From: Kofleriaceae bacterium
Lineage (GTDB): Bacteria > Myxococcota_A > Polyangia > Haliangiales > Haliangiaceae
Direction: 5' to 3'
Length of the DNA: 64,000 bases
NCBI GenBank assembly: GCA_018057825.1
Contig: JAGPCY010000009.1
Location: 62,001-126,000 of the forward strand
In this document: piece after piece, positions 23,920 to 31,930 of the stretch
Layout: every line of letters starts with the position of its first letter
Numbering within the stretch: position 1 is the first letter of the stretch
Translations under genes and position numbers: made by a program
Notes under the pieces: generated by a model
The model's database searches: none
Told to the model about the DNA's origin: nothing
The model's input: the letters and a program-made list of their open reading frames with translations, nothing else

Positions 23920-26226
23920 ATGCTCCAACGTCGCCGCTTTGTCTTCCTCGCCGCCCTCGCGGCGATCGCGGTGGTGTGGCTGTGGCAGGCCCGCAGCCCG
24001 CGCTCCACTTCGACCGCGTCGTCTCCACCGCCTGCCGACCTCGCCTGGGTCGGTGAGATCCGCTCGGCGGCCGGCGGACCGGTCGCCGCCGCCACCGTCA
24101 CCGCGATCGCGATCGCCGGCGATGAGGCGCCGCGGATCGTCGCCACCGCGACCACCACCAGCGACGGCGGCTACCGCCTGGCCCGAGCCGCCGACCTCGC
24201 CGACGGCGTCGTCCTGCTCCAGGTCCGCCACGCCGCCCACGCCGCCAGCGGCCGCCGCATCGACCCGACCCAGGCGCGCCACGACTTCGTCCTCGAGCCC
24301 CGCGGCGCCGATCTCCGGATCGTGGTCGTCGACGACGCGCGGCGACCGGTCGCCGGGGCCCAGGTCGAGATCGGGGTCGAGCCGGAACACGGCGACGCCG
24401 ACAGCGTCGTGTGGCTGGCGCTGACCGCCGACGCCAGCGGCCGCGCGCTCGCGCCGAGCATCACCGCCGGGGCCGCGACGATCCACTGGCACGCGCGCGC
24501 CCCGGGCCACGGCCGCGCGGTCGGGGTCCACGGCAAGCCGGTCGGCGGTGGCGCGATCGAGCTCACCGCGGTCCTCACGCCCGGCGTCCCGGTGGTCGGC
24601 CAGGTCGTCGATGAGACCGGCGCCACCGTGCCCGAGGTCGCGCTCACCCTGGTCGAGCACGACGGCCCGTGGCGGGCGGACGTGCACAGCGACGGCGACG
24701 GCCGCTTCGCGATCGACGACGCGCCGCCCGGGATCGCGGCCCGCGTCACGGTCAGCGGCGACTACGTCGCGCGCGGCGGCTACGAGGCGGTGGCCGTGAC
24801 CTTGCCGACCGCGGCCGGCCCCGCGCTGCGGATCGAGGTCGAGCCGGCGTCGGCGATCGCCGGCGTGGTCACCGACGCCGCCGGTCGTCCCATCGCCGGG
24901 GCCACGATCGCCGCCGAGCCGCTCGACGGTCGCCACGGCTCGACGCGCACCGTCACGAGCGGGCGCGACGGAGGCTTCCGAGTGGCGGGCCTGCGCGCCG
25001 GCACGCCGTGGACGGTCGCGGTCCGCCATGCCGAGTTCGCGCCGACGTTCGTCGACGAGGTCGCCGCCGGTGACGACGCCCTGGCGGTGGTCCTGGTGGC
25101 CGGCGGCGGGCTGGCCGGTCGGGTCGTCGACGGTGACGGCGCGCCGGTCGCCGAGGCCGAGATCTACGTCCATCGGACCCGGCGCGATGGCGCCGCCATC
25201 GTCGGCCTGGCCGAGCACACCACCGCCACCACCGGCGCCGACGGTCGCTGGGCGCTGGCCCACCTGTCGCCGGGCGAGTTCCGGGTCGAGCTGCGCCCGC
25301 GCCACCGCATGCAGTATGCGCCGCTGGCCGCCGCCCTGCGCGAGGTCGTGGTGGTCGAGGGCGAGGTCCAGACTGTCGACGATCTGATCGCCGAGCGGCC
25401 CGGCGCCCTGGCGCTCGCGGTCCGCGCCGACCGCGACCTGGCCGGGGCCCGCGGCGTCGCCATGCTCCTGCCGGCTGGCCGCGGCGGCGCGCCCCACCGC
25501 GTCGAGGTCCAGCTCGGGGCCGACGGCGAGGTCACCCTCGACGGCGTCGCGCCCGGCACCTACCGCGCGGGCCTGTACCTTCCGGGCCATGGTTTCGTCA
25601 CCACCGACAGCCTCACCGTCGATGGCGGCGGCCGCGCTCGCGCCGAGCTGGCGTTCGGTGCGCGCTTCGCGGTCACGGGCACGGTCCGGAAGCCGGACGG
25701 CTCACCCGCGGTCGGCGCGCTGGTCGAGGGGTTTCGCCTCGATGGCGGCGGCCAGTCGAGCCACGGCCTGCCCGGGCGCGCTCCCGACAACTGGAGCGGC
25801 GACCAGACCCGCACCGACGAGCGCGGCCAGTTCCGCCTGGCCGGCCTGACCCCCGGCCGCTACCGGGTGCGGGCGGTCGGTCCAGATAGCGCCGCCGCGC
25901 CGGTCATCCGCGACCTCGAGCTGTCGTCCGCCGCCGACCTCGAGCTGGCCCTGGCCCCCGCCGGCGACCTCGAGATCCAGGTCGTCGACGCCGCCGGCGA
26001 GGCCGCGCCAGGCAAGGCGGTGGTCGTCGAGGCCGACGGCGGACGGATGTTCTCCGCCGCGGTCCGCACCGACGCCGCGGGCGTGGCGCGGGTCGGCGGC
26101 CTGGCGGCGCTCACCTACCAGATCACCGCCGCCGTCGAGGGTCAGCCGCGGCTGGCCCTGGCGCTGCCGGCCGGCACGCGCCGCACCGTCGTGCTGCGCG
26201 CTCAACCCCAGGGAGGCACTCCATGA
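23920..26226 (+). CDS. Membrane-anchored protein of repeated carboxypeptidase-regulatory-like (CnaB-type) domains
   Basis: A 768-aa protein with an N-terminal signal anchor (RRRFVFLAALAAIAVVWLW) and then seven or eight beta-sandwich repeats of about 80-100 residues. Each shows the carboxypeptidase-regulatory-like pattern G-x-V-x-D-x-x-G-x-P-(I/V)-A-G-A followed by T-x-x-D-G-x-(Y/F)-x-(L/V). The ATG at 23920 sits just before the hydrophobic segment; an upstream ATG at 23836 would add 28 residues and bury the signal. Such domains usually act as surface stalks or adhesins. Its stop codon overlaps the start of the WSC-repeat gene in ATGA, so the two exported proteins are probably made together. 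No catalytic domain is visible. Confidence 0.82.
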   Translation: MLQRRRFVFLAALAAIAVVWLWQARSPRSTSTASSPPPADLAWVGEIRSAAGGPVAAATVTAIAIAGDEAPRIVATATTTSDGGYRLARAADLADGVVLLQVRHAAHAASGRRIDPTQARHDFVLEPRGADLRIVVVDDARRPVAGAQVEIGVEPEHGDADSVVWLALTADASGRALAPSITAGAATIHWHARAPGHGRAVGVHGKPVGGGAIELTAVLTPGVPVVGQVVDETGATVPEVALTLVEHDGPWRADVHSDGDGRFAIDDAPPGIAARVTVSGDYVARGGYEAVAVTLPTAAGPALRIEVEPASAIAGVVTDAAGRPIAGATIAAEPLDGRHGSTRTVTSGRDGGFRVAGLRAGTPWTVAVRHAEFAPTFVDEVAAGDDALAVVLVAGGGLAGRVVDGDGAPVAEAEIYVHRTRRDGAAIVGLAEHTTATTGADGRWALAHLSPGEFRVELRPRHRMQYAPLAAALREVVVVEGEVQTVDDLIAERPGALALAVRADRDLAGARGVAMLLPAGRGGAPHRVEVQLGADGEVTLDGVAPGTYRAGLYLPGHGFVTTDSLTVDGGGRARAELAFGARFAVTGTVRKPDGSPAVGALVEGFRLDGGGQSSHGLPGRAPDNWSGDQTRTDERGQFRLAGLTPGRYRVRAVGPDSAAAPVIRDLELSSAADLELALAPAGDLEIQVVDAAGEAAPGKAVVVEADGGRMFSAAVRTDAAGVARVGGLAALTYQITAAVEGQPRLALALPAGTRRTVVLRAQPQGGTP

Positions 26227-29200
26227 AACGCTATCTCGCACTCTTCGTCATCGCCGTCGCAGCGGTCGTGGCGGTCCCGACCCGGACCGCCCACGCCCAG
26301 TCCTATCAGGGTTGCTACTACGACGATGGCAGTCGCGCCCTCGACGCCTGGCTCGGCGACAACCACACCGTCGAGAGCTGCATCGCCGCGGCGCGCAGCG
26401 CCGGTCACGCCTACGCCGGCCTGCAGTGGTACGGCCAGTGTTTCGGCGGCAGCGCCCCCGGTTACTGGCAGACCGCTGCGTCGGAGTGCAACACCCCGTG
26501 CAGCGCCGCACCGTCGCAGATCTGCGGCGGTAGCTGGCGCAACTCGATCTACGCGACCGGTAGCGCCGGTCCGGCGCCGACCTATTGCCTGAAGAATGGC
26601 ACCTACCAGTCGTGCAGCGGGCTGACCTGCGGCGTGAGCGCCTGTTACGACCAGAACTGGAGCTGGATGACCTGCCCGGCGGATCTCACCGATAGCTGCC
26701 AGTCGGCGACCTGGTGCCTGAAGGACGGCACCTACCAGTCGTGCACCGGCCTGACCTGCGGCGTGAGCGCCTGCTACGACCAGAACTGGGGCTGGATGAC
26801 CTGCCCCGCGGATCTCACCGATAGCTGCCAGACGGCGACCTGGTGCCTGAAGAATGGCACCTATCAGTCGTGCAGCGGACTGACCTGCGGCGTGAGCGCC
26901 TGTTACGACCAGAACTGGGGGTGGATGACGTGCCCCGCGGATCTGACCGACACCTGCCAGACCGCGACCTGGTGCCTGAAGAATGGCACCTACCAGTCGT
27001 GCAGCGGGCTGACCTGCGGCGTGAGCGCCTGTTACGACCAGAACTGGAGCTGGATGACCTGCCCCGCGGATCTGACCGACACCTGTCAGACGGCGACCTG
27101 GTGCCTGAAGGACGGCACCTACCAGTCGTGCAGCGGGCTGACCTGCGGCGTGACCGGCTGCTACGACCAGAACTGGTGGGCGATGACCTGCCCGGCGGAT
27201 CTGACCGACACCTGCCAGACCGCAACCTGGTGCTTGAAGGACGGCAGCTATCAGTCGTGTGCTGGCCAGACCTGCGGCGTGACCGCCTGCTACGACCAGA
27301 ACTGGGGAGGCATGACCTGCCCGACCGACCTCACCGACACCTGCCCGCTGTCGTACGAGGGCTACCTCGACGTCGTCACCTGCAGCCAAGTTGCAGGCTG
27401 GGTGTGGTCGCCGTCGCTGCCCAACACTCCCCTCACGGTCGAGGTGCTCGAGGGCGGCGTAGTGATCGCCACGACCGAGGCCAACCAGTATCGGGCCGAC
27501 GTCCACGCCGCTGGCAAGGGCAACGGCTGGCACGCCTTCAGCTACGCGCTGCCGACCCGGACCGGCACCCGCAACCTCGGCGTCCGCGTCAACGGCACGA
27601 CCTACCACCTCTATGGCTCGCCGCGCGACGTGACCTGCGCCGCCGTCGCCGCCGCCGAGCCGCTGTGTGGTGGTGGCACCGCGACCGCCGCCAGCCTGCC
27701 CAGCGTCTCGCAGATGGTGTGCGACGTCGGCGTCGCCAACGACCAGCTCGCGATCCGCTTCCTCGGCCAGTGGTTCGCGGTCAACTGGAGCGGCGCCGAC
27801 TTCTCGGTCGCCAACAACGTCGCGGCGTCGTCGATCTACGCGACGCCGTCGGATAGCACCCAGACCGTCTACGCCGACACCGGCTACGTCCAGACCCGCC
27901 AGGAGCAGCTCGAGCGTCAGGCCGCGTCGGGCACGCCCAACACCGTGCACCAGCGCCGCACCTACAACGTGTCGGTCGGCGGCCGCACGTACAACGTCGT
28001 CGCCGAGCAGGTCGTCTACGACACCCGCTACGGCATCGCCGGCGACGGTCTCGAGATCGCCGGTGATCTGGTGTTCCAGGTCACGATGAACGATCCGAGC
28101 GGCGGCACCTGGACCGTGACCGTCAACCCGCGCCGGGCCCAGCTCAACGACAGCGTCGGCGCCGAAGGCGACCAGACCGCCGCCGAGTCCCTCGAGAGCT
28201 GGAGTGGCGAGCAGCTCGGCTCGCCCGGCGCGCTCTTCACCCAGCGCGACGTCCGCTACCTGCCGGAGGTCGAGCTAGGGTCGGCGGTCAAGGTCGCCGG
28301 CTCCGGGCAGACCGAGTTCTCGGTTGGCGCCAACCCAGCGGTCGGCGCGGCCCTCGAGCAGCTCGTGCAGACCGGCCCGTACCAGTCGTTCAGCGAGGCC
28401 GGCGCGGTCACCGCGACCGGCGGCCTCGACAGCCTGACGAGCACCGAGACCTCGGACACCGTGCTCGCCGATCTCCATCGCGCGACGCAGTTCTACCTCG
28501 ACTCGCGCAACGGCGCGGGCTTCACCAACCCCGGCTACGACCAGCCGCTCCTGTCGCTGTCCCCGATCAACTGGAAGTTCCGCCACACGCTGTTCGAGCA
28601 CACCCAGCGCTGGCCGTTCCTGGCCGGGCTCTGCGGCCTCGAGGTCCACGCCCGCTCGTACATGGACGGCGCGATGCAGAACAGCCGGGCCTGCTTCGAC
28701 GGTCGCTACGTGTTCGCCAACCTGACCGGTCACCTGCAGATCGGCCTCACCGCCGGCGGCGGCTTCGGCTGCGGCGTGCCGTTTATCGCCTCGGCCTCGG
28801 CGGGCCTGCAGGGGCGGGTCGTCGGGCGGGTCGACGTCGCCAGCACGGTCGCGTCCAACCAGCTCACCGCCGCGGTCCGGCTGTACTCCGAGGTGTCGTA
28901 CGACGCGTACTTCTCGACCCGTGTCCTGTTCTGGCGCAAGTCGTGGGAGAAGCGGCTCGGCACGCTGGTGCGGTTCAACCGCGAGTACCAGCACACCGTC
29001 GGCGCCGACGTCGCGAGCAACACCTGTCCGACCATCGAGACCAACTGTCAGGACGGCGGCGACGACGACGGCGACGGTCTGTCCGACGGCTCCGACTCCG
29101 ATTGTTACGCGCCCCAGAGCCAACCCACGGTCAATAGCGAGCTCAACCAGCAGCGCAACGCGCTCTTGCAGAAGCTGGCGAACAAGCCGGGGAACGGAGG

Positions 29201-29894
29201 CAACAACTGCACGCTGTGGCGGAGCTGGACCCAGGATCAACGCGAGGTGTTCGCGACCATGACCGATCGCCTGTACCAGGCGCGGCTGTCGACCACCGGC
29301 CGGAGCGTGCTGTCACACCTCGACGACCTGTATGCGGTCAAGGGGCGCGACGGCTCGTCCTGTGGTGGCAGTGAGTACAATCGCGCGTTCTTCTCGATGG
29401 ACGACACGCTGGCGACCGCGGTTCGGCAGATCGCCCAGCGGCGCGCCGACGCGCCGACGATCTCCGACGTGCTCAGCGGGGTCGGAACCTGGCGCGGGAG
29501 CTGCGATCCCAACGCCCACATCCCGTTCGCCAACGGCGCCAACTTCGGCAGCCTCGACACTCACCGCGGCGGCACGACCACCAACCCGTGCCCGATCTTG
29601 GGCCACTCCGACGCCTATCCCTCGGGGCAGATCCACTTCTTCCCGGACCCGACCGCGGCCCGCGCCAACCAGCCCATCGGTCGCCCTGGCCTCGACCGGA
29701 CGTTGGTGGACCCCAACGCCCTCGAGATGGATCACGACTACGACCTGTTCCACAACAGCGCGACGCAGTGCTACAGCCGCGGCGGCGCGCCGTGTGGACC
29801 GCTGTCGTTCTTCGGGTTGTGCAAGAAGAACCTCGACAACTACCGCACGACCTTCAACCGCGACGTGATGGCCTTCGTCCCGACGGGGTGCTGA
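26223..29894 (+). CDS. Secreted WSC-domain protein with six near-identical cysteine-rich repeats
   Basis: A 1223-aa secreted protein. The signal peptide is residues 1-25 (cleavage after AHA). A WSC carbohydrate-binding-like domain follows (about 27-115, with YQGCYYDD and QICGGSWRNSIYA). Six 43-residue Cys-rich repeats occupy about 120-377, each TWCLK-G-YQSC-G-TCGV-CYDQNW-MTCP-DLTD-C. A beta-rich domain follows (about 378-480, WVWSPSLPNTPLTVEV), then a long unassigned region, a calcium-binding-like Asp stretch (DGGDDDGDGLSDGSDSDC, about 942-960) and a Cys-containing C-terminal domain of about 250 residues with conserved-looking His and Asp (ALEMDHDYDLFHN). The ribosome site AGGGAGG lies 8 nt before the ATG, inside the upstream gene. 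Probably a surface glycan-binding protein; an enzymatic C-terminus is possible but not recognised. Confidence 0.85.
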   Translation: MKRYLALFVIAVAAVVAVPTRTAHAQSYQGCYYDDGSRALDAWLGDNHTVESCIAAARSAGHAYAGLQWYGQCFGGSAPGYWQTAASECNTPCSAAPSQICGGSWRNSIYATGSAGPAPTYCLKNGTYQSCSGLTCGVSACYDQNWSWMTCPADLTDSCQSATWCLKDGTYQSCTGLTCGVSACYDQNWGWMTCPADLTDSCQTATWCLKNGTYQSCSGLTCGVSACYDQNWGWMTCPADLTDTCQTATWCLKNGTYQSCSGLTCGVSACYDQNWSWMTCPADLTDTCQTATWCLKDGTYQSCSGLTCGVTGCYDQNWWAMTCPADLTDTCQTATWCLKDGSYQSCAGQTCGVTACYDQNWGGMTCPTDLTDTCPLSYEGYLDVVTCSQVAGWVWSPSLPNTPLTVEVLEGGVVIATTEANQYRADVHAAGKGNGWHAFSYALPTRTGTRNLGVRVNGTTYHLYGSPRDVTCAAVAAAEPLCGGGTATAASLPSVSQMVCDVGVANDQLAIRFLGQWFAVNWSGADFSVANNVAASSIYATPSDSTQTVYADTGYVQTRQEQLERQAASGTPNTVHQRRTYNVSVGGRTYNVVAEQVVYDTRYGIAGDGLEIAGDLVFQVTMNDPSGGTWTVTVNPRRAQLNDSVGAEGDQTAAESLESWSGEQLGSPGALFTQRDVRYLPEVELGSAVKVAGSGQTEFSVGANPAVGAALEQLVQTGPYQSFSEAGAVTATGGLDSLTSTETSDTVLADLHRATQFYLDSRNGAGFTNPGYDQPLLSLSPINWKFRHTLFEHTQRWPFLAGLCGLEVHARSYMDGAMQNSRACFDGRYVFANLTGHLQIGLTAGGGFGCGVPFIASASAGLQGRVVGRVDVASTVASNQLTAAVRLYSEVSYDAYFSTRVLFWRKSWEKRLGTLVRFNREYQHTVGADVASNTCPTIETNCQDGGDDDGDGLSDGSDSDCYAPQSQPTVNSELNQQRNALLQKLANKPGNGGNNCTLWRSWTQDQREVFATMTDRLYQARLSTTGRSVLSHLDDLYAVKGRDGSSCGGSEYNRAFFSMDDTLATAVRQIAQRRADAPTISDVLSGVGTWRGSCDPNAHIPFANGANFGSLDTHRGGTTTNPCPILGHSDAYPSGQIHFFPDPTAARANQPIGRPGLDRTLVDPNALEMDHDYDLFHNSATQCYSRGGAPCGPLSFFGLCKKNLDNYRTTFNRDVMAFVPTGC
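26580..27353 (+). repeat. Six in-frame 129-bp tandem repeats
   Basis: Six consecutive units of exactly 129 bp (43 codons) within the WSC-protein gene. Units 2-4 are nearly identical at DNA level, and units 1, 5 and 6 show a few substitutions. Each unit encodes six cysteines (the first unit has a Tyr where the others have Trp next to the first Cys), suggesting a small disulfide-stabilised module. The DNA identity implies recent duplication or ongoing recombination. Confidence 0.95.
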
Positions 29895-29904
29895 GCTCCG
29901 GGGC

Positions 29905-30483
29905 TCACCGACCGAGCGCCACCACCGCGGCGCGGATCTCGGCGGACCAGGCCGAGAACGAGCGCGCGCTGGCGTCCCAGAACAAGGTGCGCGTGCCGGT
30001 GCGGTCGAACACGAAGGTATCGTGCTTCACCGCGCCGGCCTCCATCTCGGCCCAGGCGACGCGCCCGCCGCTGGGGTCGCGGAAGATCGGCACCGTCACC
30101 AGGGTCGCGAAGTCGGTGGCGTTGACGTCGGACAGCACGACGAACTGCACGTCGTACCCTTCGGCGGTCAGCGCGTCGGACAGGGTGGCGAGGGCCCCAG
30201 CCTGGGACCGGCAGGCGCTTCAAAACCCTTCCAGGAGCGACACCACGATCACCCGGTTGGTGAAGGTGTCGACGCCGTAGGTCTGGCCGACCCGGGGGCT
30301 CGCCGGCTGGACGTCCTCGAGGCGCCAGGTGGGAAGCCGGCGCACGCCGTCGCTGGCGTCGCCGCCGAGCGTGGCGTCGTTGCCGACCGCCGAGTCGACC
30401 GTGGCGTTGCCGGGGCCGGTGTCACCGGCGCAGGCCACCAGGGCGAGGGAGAGCGCGAGGGCGAGGGGCGTGCGTGCGATCAC
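29905..30483 (-). CDS. Candidate selenoprotein: thioredoxin-like lipoprotein with UxxC motif (in-frame TGA at 30220-30222)
   Basis: Read as one 192-residue protein with selenocysteine at position 88. GTG at 30483 starts a lipoprotein signal ending LVAC. The frame continues through a low-complexity tether into a redoxin-like strand NRVIVVSLLEGF, meets TGA, then continues without another stop as SACRSQAGALATLSDAL and VQFVVLSDVNATDFATL to a natural stop at 29905. The TGA occupies the first Cys position of the thioredoxin CxxC after the central beta strand, giving U-S-A-C. Sequence on both sides of the TGA keeps redoxin-fold character and the frame is unchanged, which argues against a frameshift pseudogene. 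A hairpin of bacterial-SECIS type follows the TGA. The start overlaps the stop of the upstream gene in GTGA. A standard annotation would report a truncated 87-residue lipoprotein. Selenocysteine insertion is an inference. Confidence 0.75.
30181..30204 (-). promoter_or_regulatory. Putative bacterial SECIS hairpin after the lipoprotein UGA
   Basis: Starting 16 nt after the TGA, CAGGCUGG can pair with CCACCCUG (seven pairs with one C-C mismatch) around an 8-nt loop that begins with GG, 24 nt from the codon. This fits the loose bSECIS rules: loop 16-37 nt downstream and a G in the first two loop bases. A competing nearer hairpin, GCCUG/CAGGC, displays GGUC in its loop as in E. coli fdhF, but sits closer than usual. 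Folding was done by eye. Confidence 0.5.
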
Positions 30484-31856
30484 GGTGACTCCTGAGCCGG
30501 CGCGGCCGGCGCGGTCGGTGGGGTGCCCATGGGGGCCGCCAGGGGAGAGGTCAGTGGCGAGAGGCCATTGGAGCTGCCGCGGCGCGCCGCGCGGAGCCGA
30601 TCGACGACCGCGACCACGTCGAGGGCGTCGGGACCGAGCAAGAGGGCCACGCGCTTGCCGTCGGGCCCGAACACCTCGACCACCGGGAGCCCGCGGGCCT
30701 CGACTGGCAGCTCGACCGCGCCGTCCTCGGTGGCGTCGAGGCGGCGGATCACGACGTCGGGCCAGCGCGGCGCCGCGGCCGAGAGGCGCGCGTCGATCTC
30801 GCCGCACGGCGCGCACCACGAGGCCCAGTAGTCGACCACCGTGATCGTGCCGACCGCGGGCGCCGGGGCCGCGAGCGGCGGCGGCGGGCGCCGACGCGGG
30901 GCGGGTGGGGCATAGGTCAGCCCGACGAAGCCGCCGACGCTGGGGACGAGCTGGTTGCCGACCACGTCAGCCACCAGCGGGATCCGCAGGCCCAGGCTGG
31001 CGCTGACGCCGCGGCCGAGCGTGGCCGACACCGACGGCACCGCCGTCCACTGCCAGCCGCCGACGTTGGCGCTGGCGATGCGCCCGCCGGCGAACGGATC
31101 GGGCTCGCTGGCCCCGCCGCGCCACTGCAGATCGGAGATCGCGACCGCCGCCAGCCACGGCTTGGCCGCCACCCGCACGCCGACCGTGGTCCGAACCTCG
31201 GGCCCCCAGGCGAAGCCGTCGTCGGCCTGGCCGAGGGGCCCGCGGGCGCTGAGCTGGGCGAGGGCCGAAACTCGCCGCGCGATCGCCCAGCGGCCGTCGG
31301 CCTCGAGGAGCCACCACGGCACGCCGCGGCCGAGCGTCAGCGCGATCGACTCCGGCGGCAAGTTGGCGGCGCCGCTGCGGGCGACGTAGGGACCGGTCGG
31401 GACCACCGCGCCGAGGGCGAGCGCGCCAGCGAACGCCGCGTCCGGCCACCACCGCGATCCGTCCTGGCGCAGCCGCAGCTCGAGGTCCCCGACGCTGTCG
31501 TCGGTCCGCTCGCCCATGATCGACCGGGTCACGACCGCGCCGGCCGGGAGCTGGACGTCGAGGGAGGTCGCGGTGGGCGCGGTCGCGATCACCTGGAGCG
31601 TGGCCAGGTGGACATCGATCGCGAGCTGGCTCGGGTTGGGCGCGATGGATCGGCCCTGCCACAGCTCGCGGTACGGCACGAAGGCGTAGCCGAGGCGGAC
31701 CGAGGTCGACCATCGGCCGCCTCCGGCCGCGGCGCTACCGTCGCTCGCTCCACCCGGGAGCGCGGGGTTCACTCACGTCGTGCATTGCGCGGCGCTGGGC
31801 CGCGCGGCGAGGAGCAGCAGGCCGGCGACGGCAGCGAGGGAGCGCACAGCGACCAT
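30480..31856 (-). CDS. Candidate selenoprotein: CxxU beta-barrel-like envelope protein with C-terminal thioredoxin domain (in-frame TGA at 31773-31775)
   Basis: Read as a 458-residue protein with selenocysteine at position 28. ATG at 31856 encodes a good signal peptide (LAAVAGLLLLAARPSAAQ), then C-T-T-TGA, then VNPALPGGASDG and on without interruption. The mature N-terminus would carry a CxxU motif just before NPALP, which recalls CxxC-x-NPNLP starts of myxobacterial outer-membrane proteins (from memory). Residues 50-310 alternate in a beta-barrel-like pattern (VRLGYAFVPY, LELRLRQD). After a Pro-rich linker, a thioredoxin domain (about 335-430) has WASWCAPC and cis-Pro GLPVVEV. Starting instead at the GTG after the TGA would give an outer-membrane-like protein without a signal peptide, whereas the signal peptide lies in frame directly before the TGA. 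A perfect 6-bp hairpin follows the TGA. It overlaps the next gene by GTGA. Confidence 0.75.
31746..31762 (-). promoter_or_regulatory. Putative bacterial SECIS hairpin after the CxxU UGA
   Basis: Eleven nt after the TGA, CGCUCC pairs perfectly with GGAGCG around the 5-nt loop CGGGU. The loop begins 17 nt after the codon and its second base is G. All three features (stem of at least 4 bp, loop 16-37 nt downstream, G in the first two loop bases) match the published consensus for bacterial SECIS elements. Folding was done by eye. Confidence 0.6.
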
Positions 31857-31872
31857 GGCGTACGGTACGCCA
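31856..31872. promoter_or_regulatory. Perfect 17-bp palindrome at the start codon of the CxxU gene
   Basis: TGGCGTAC-G-GTACGCCA is an 8+8 inverted repeat with a single central base. It covers the first base of the start codon and the 16 bases before it, where a ribosome-binding site would lie; no Shine-Dalgarno sequence is visible. It could be an operator for a dimeric repressor of the two-gene redox operon, or a translation-blocking structure in the mRNA. Confidence 0.45.
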
Positions 31873-31930
31873 GGTCGTGGCGGCGGTTACCGGGATTCGC
31901 GCCCGCCGCGACCCGCGCGGGCCGCCGGCG

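Noticed and set aside
30220..30222. The stop codon read as a simple gene truncation or frameshift pseudogene
   Set aside because: The frame after it is the same frame, stays open to a natural stop and keeps redoxin-type sequence, and a matching case sits in the adjacent gene. Sequencing error remains possible but two errors at redox motifs are less likely.
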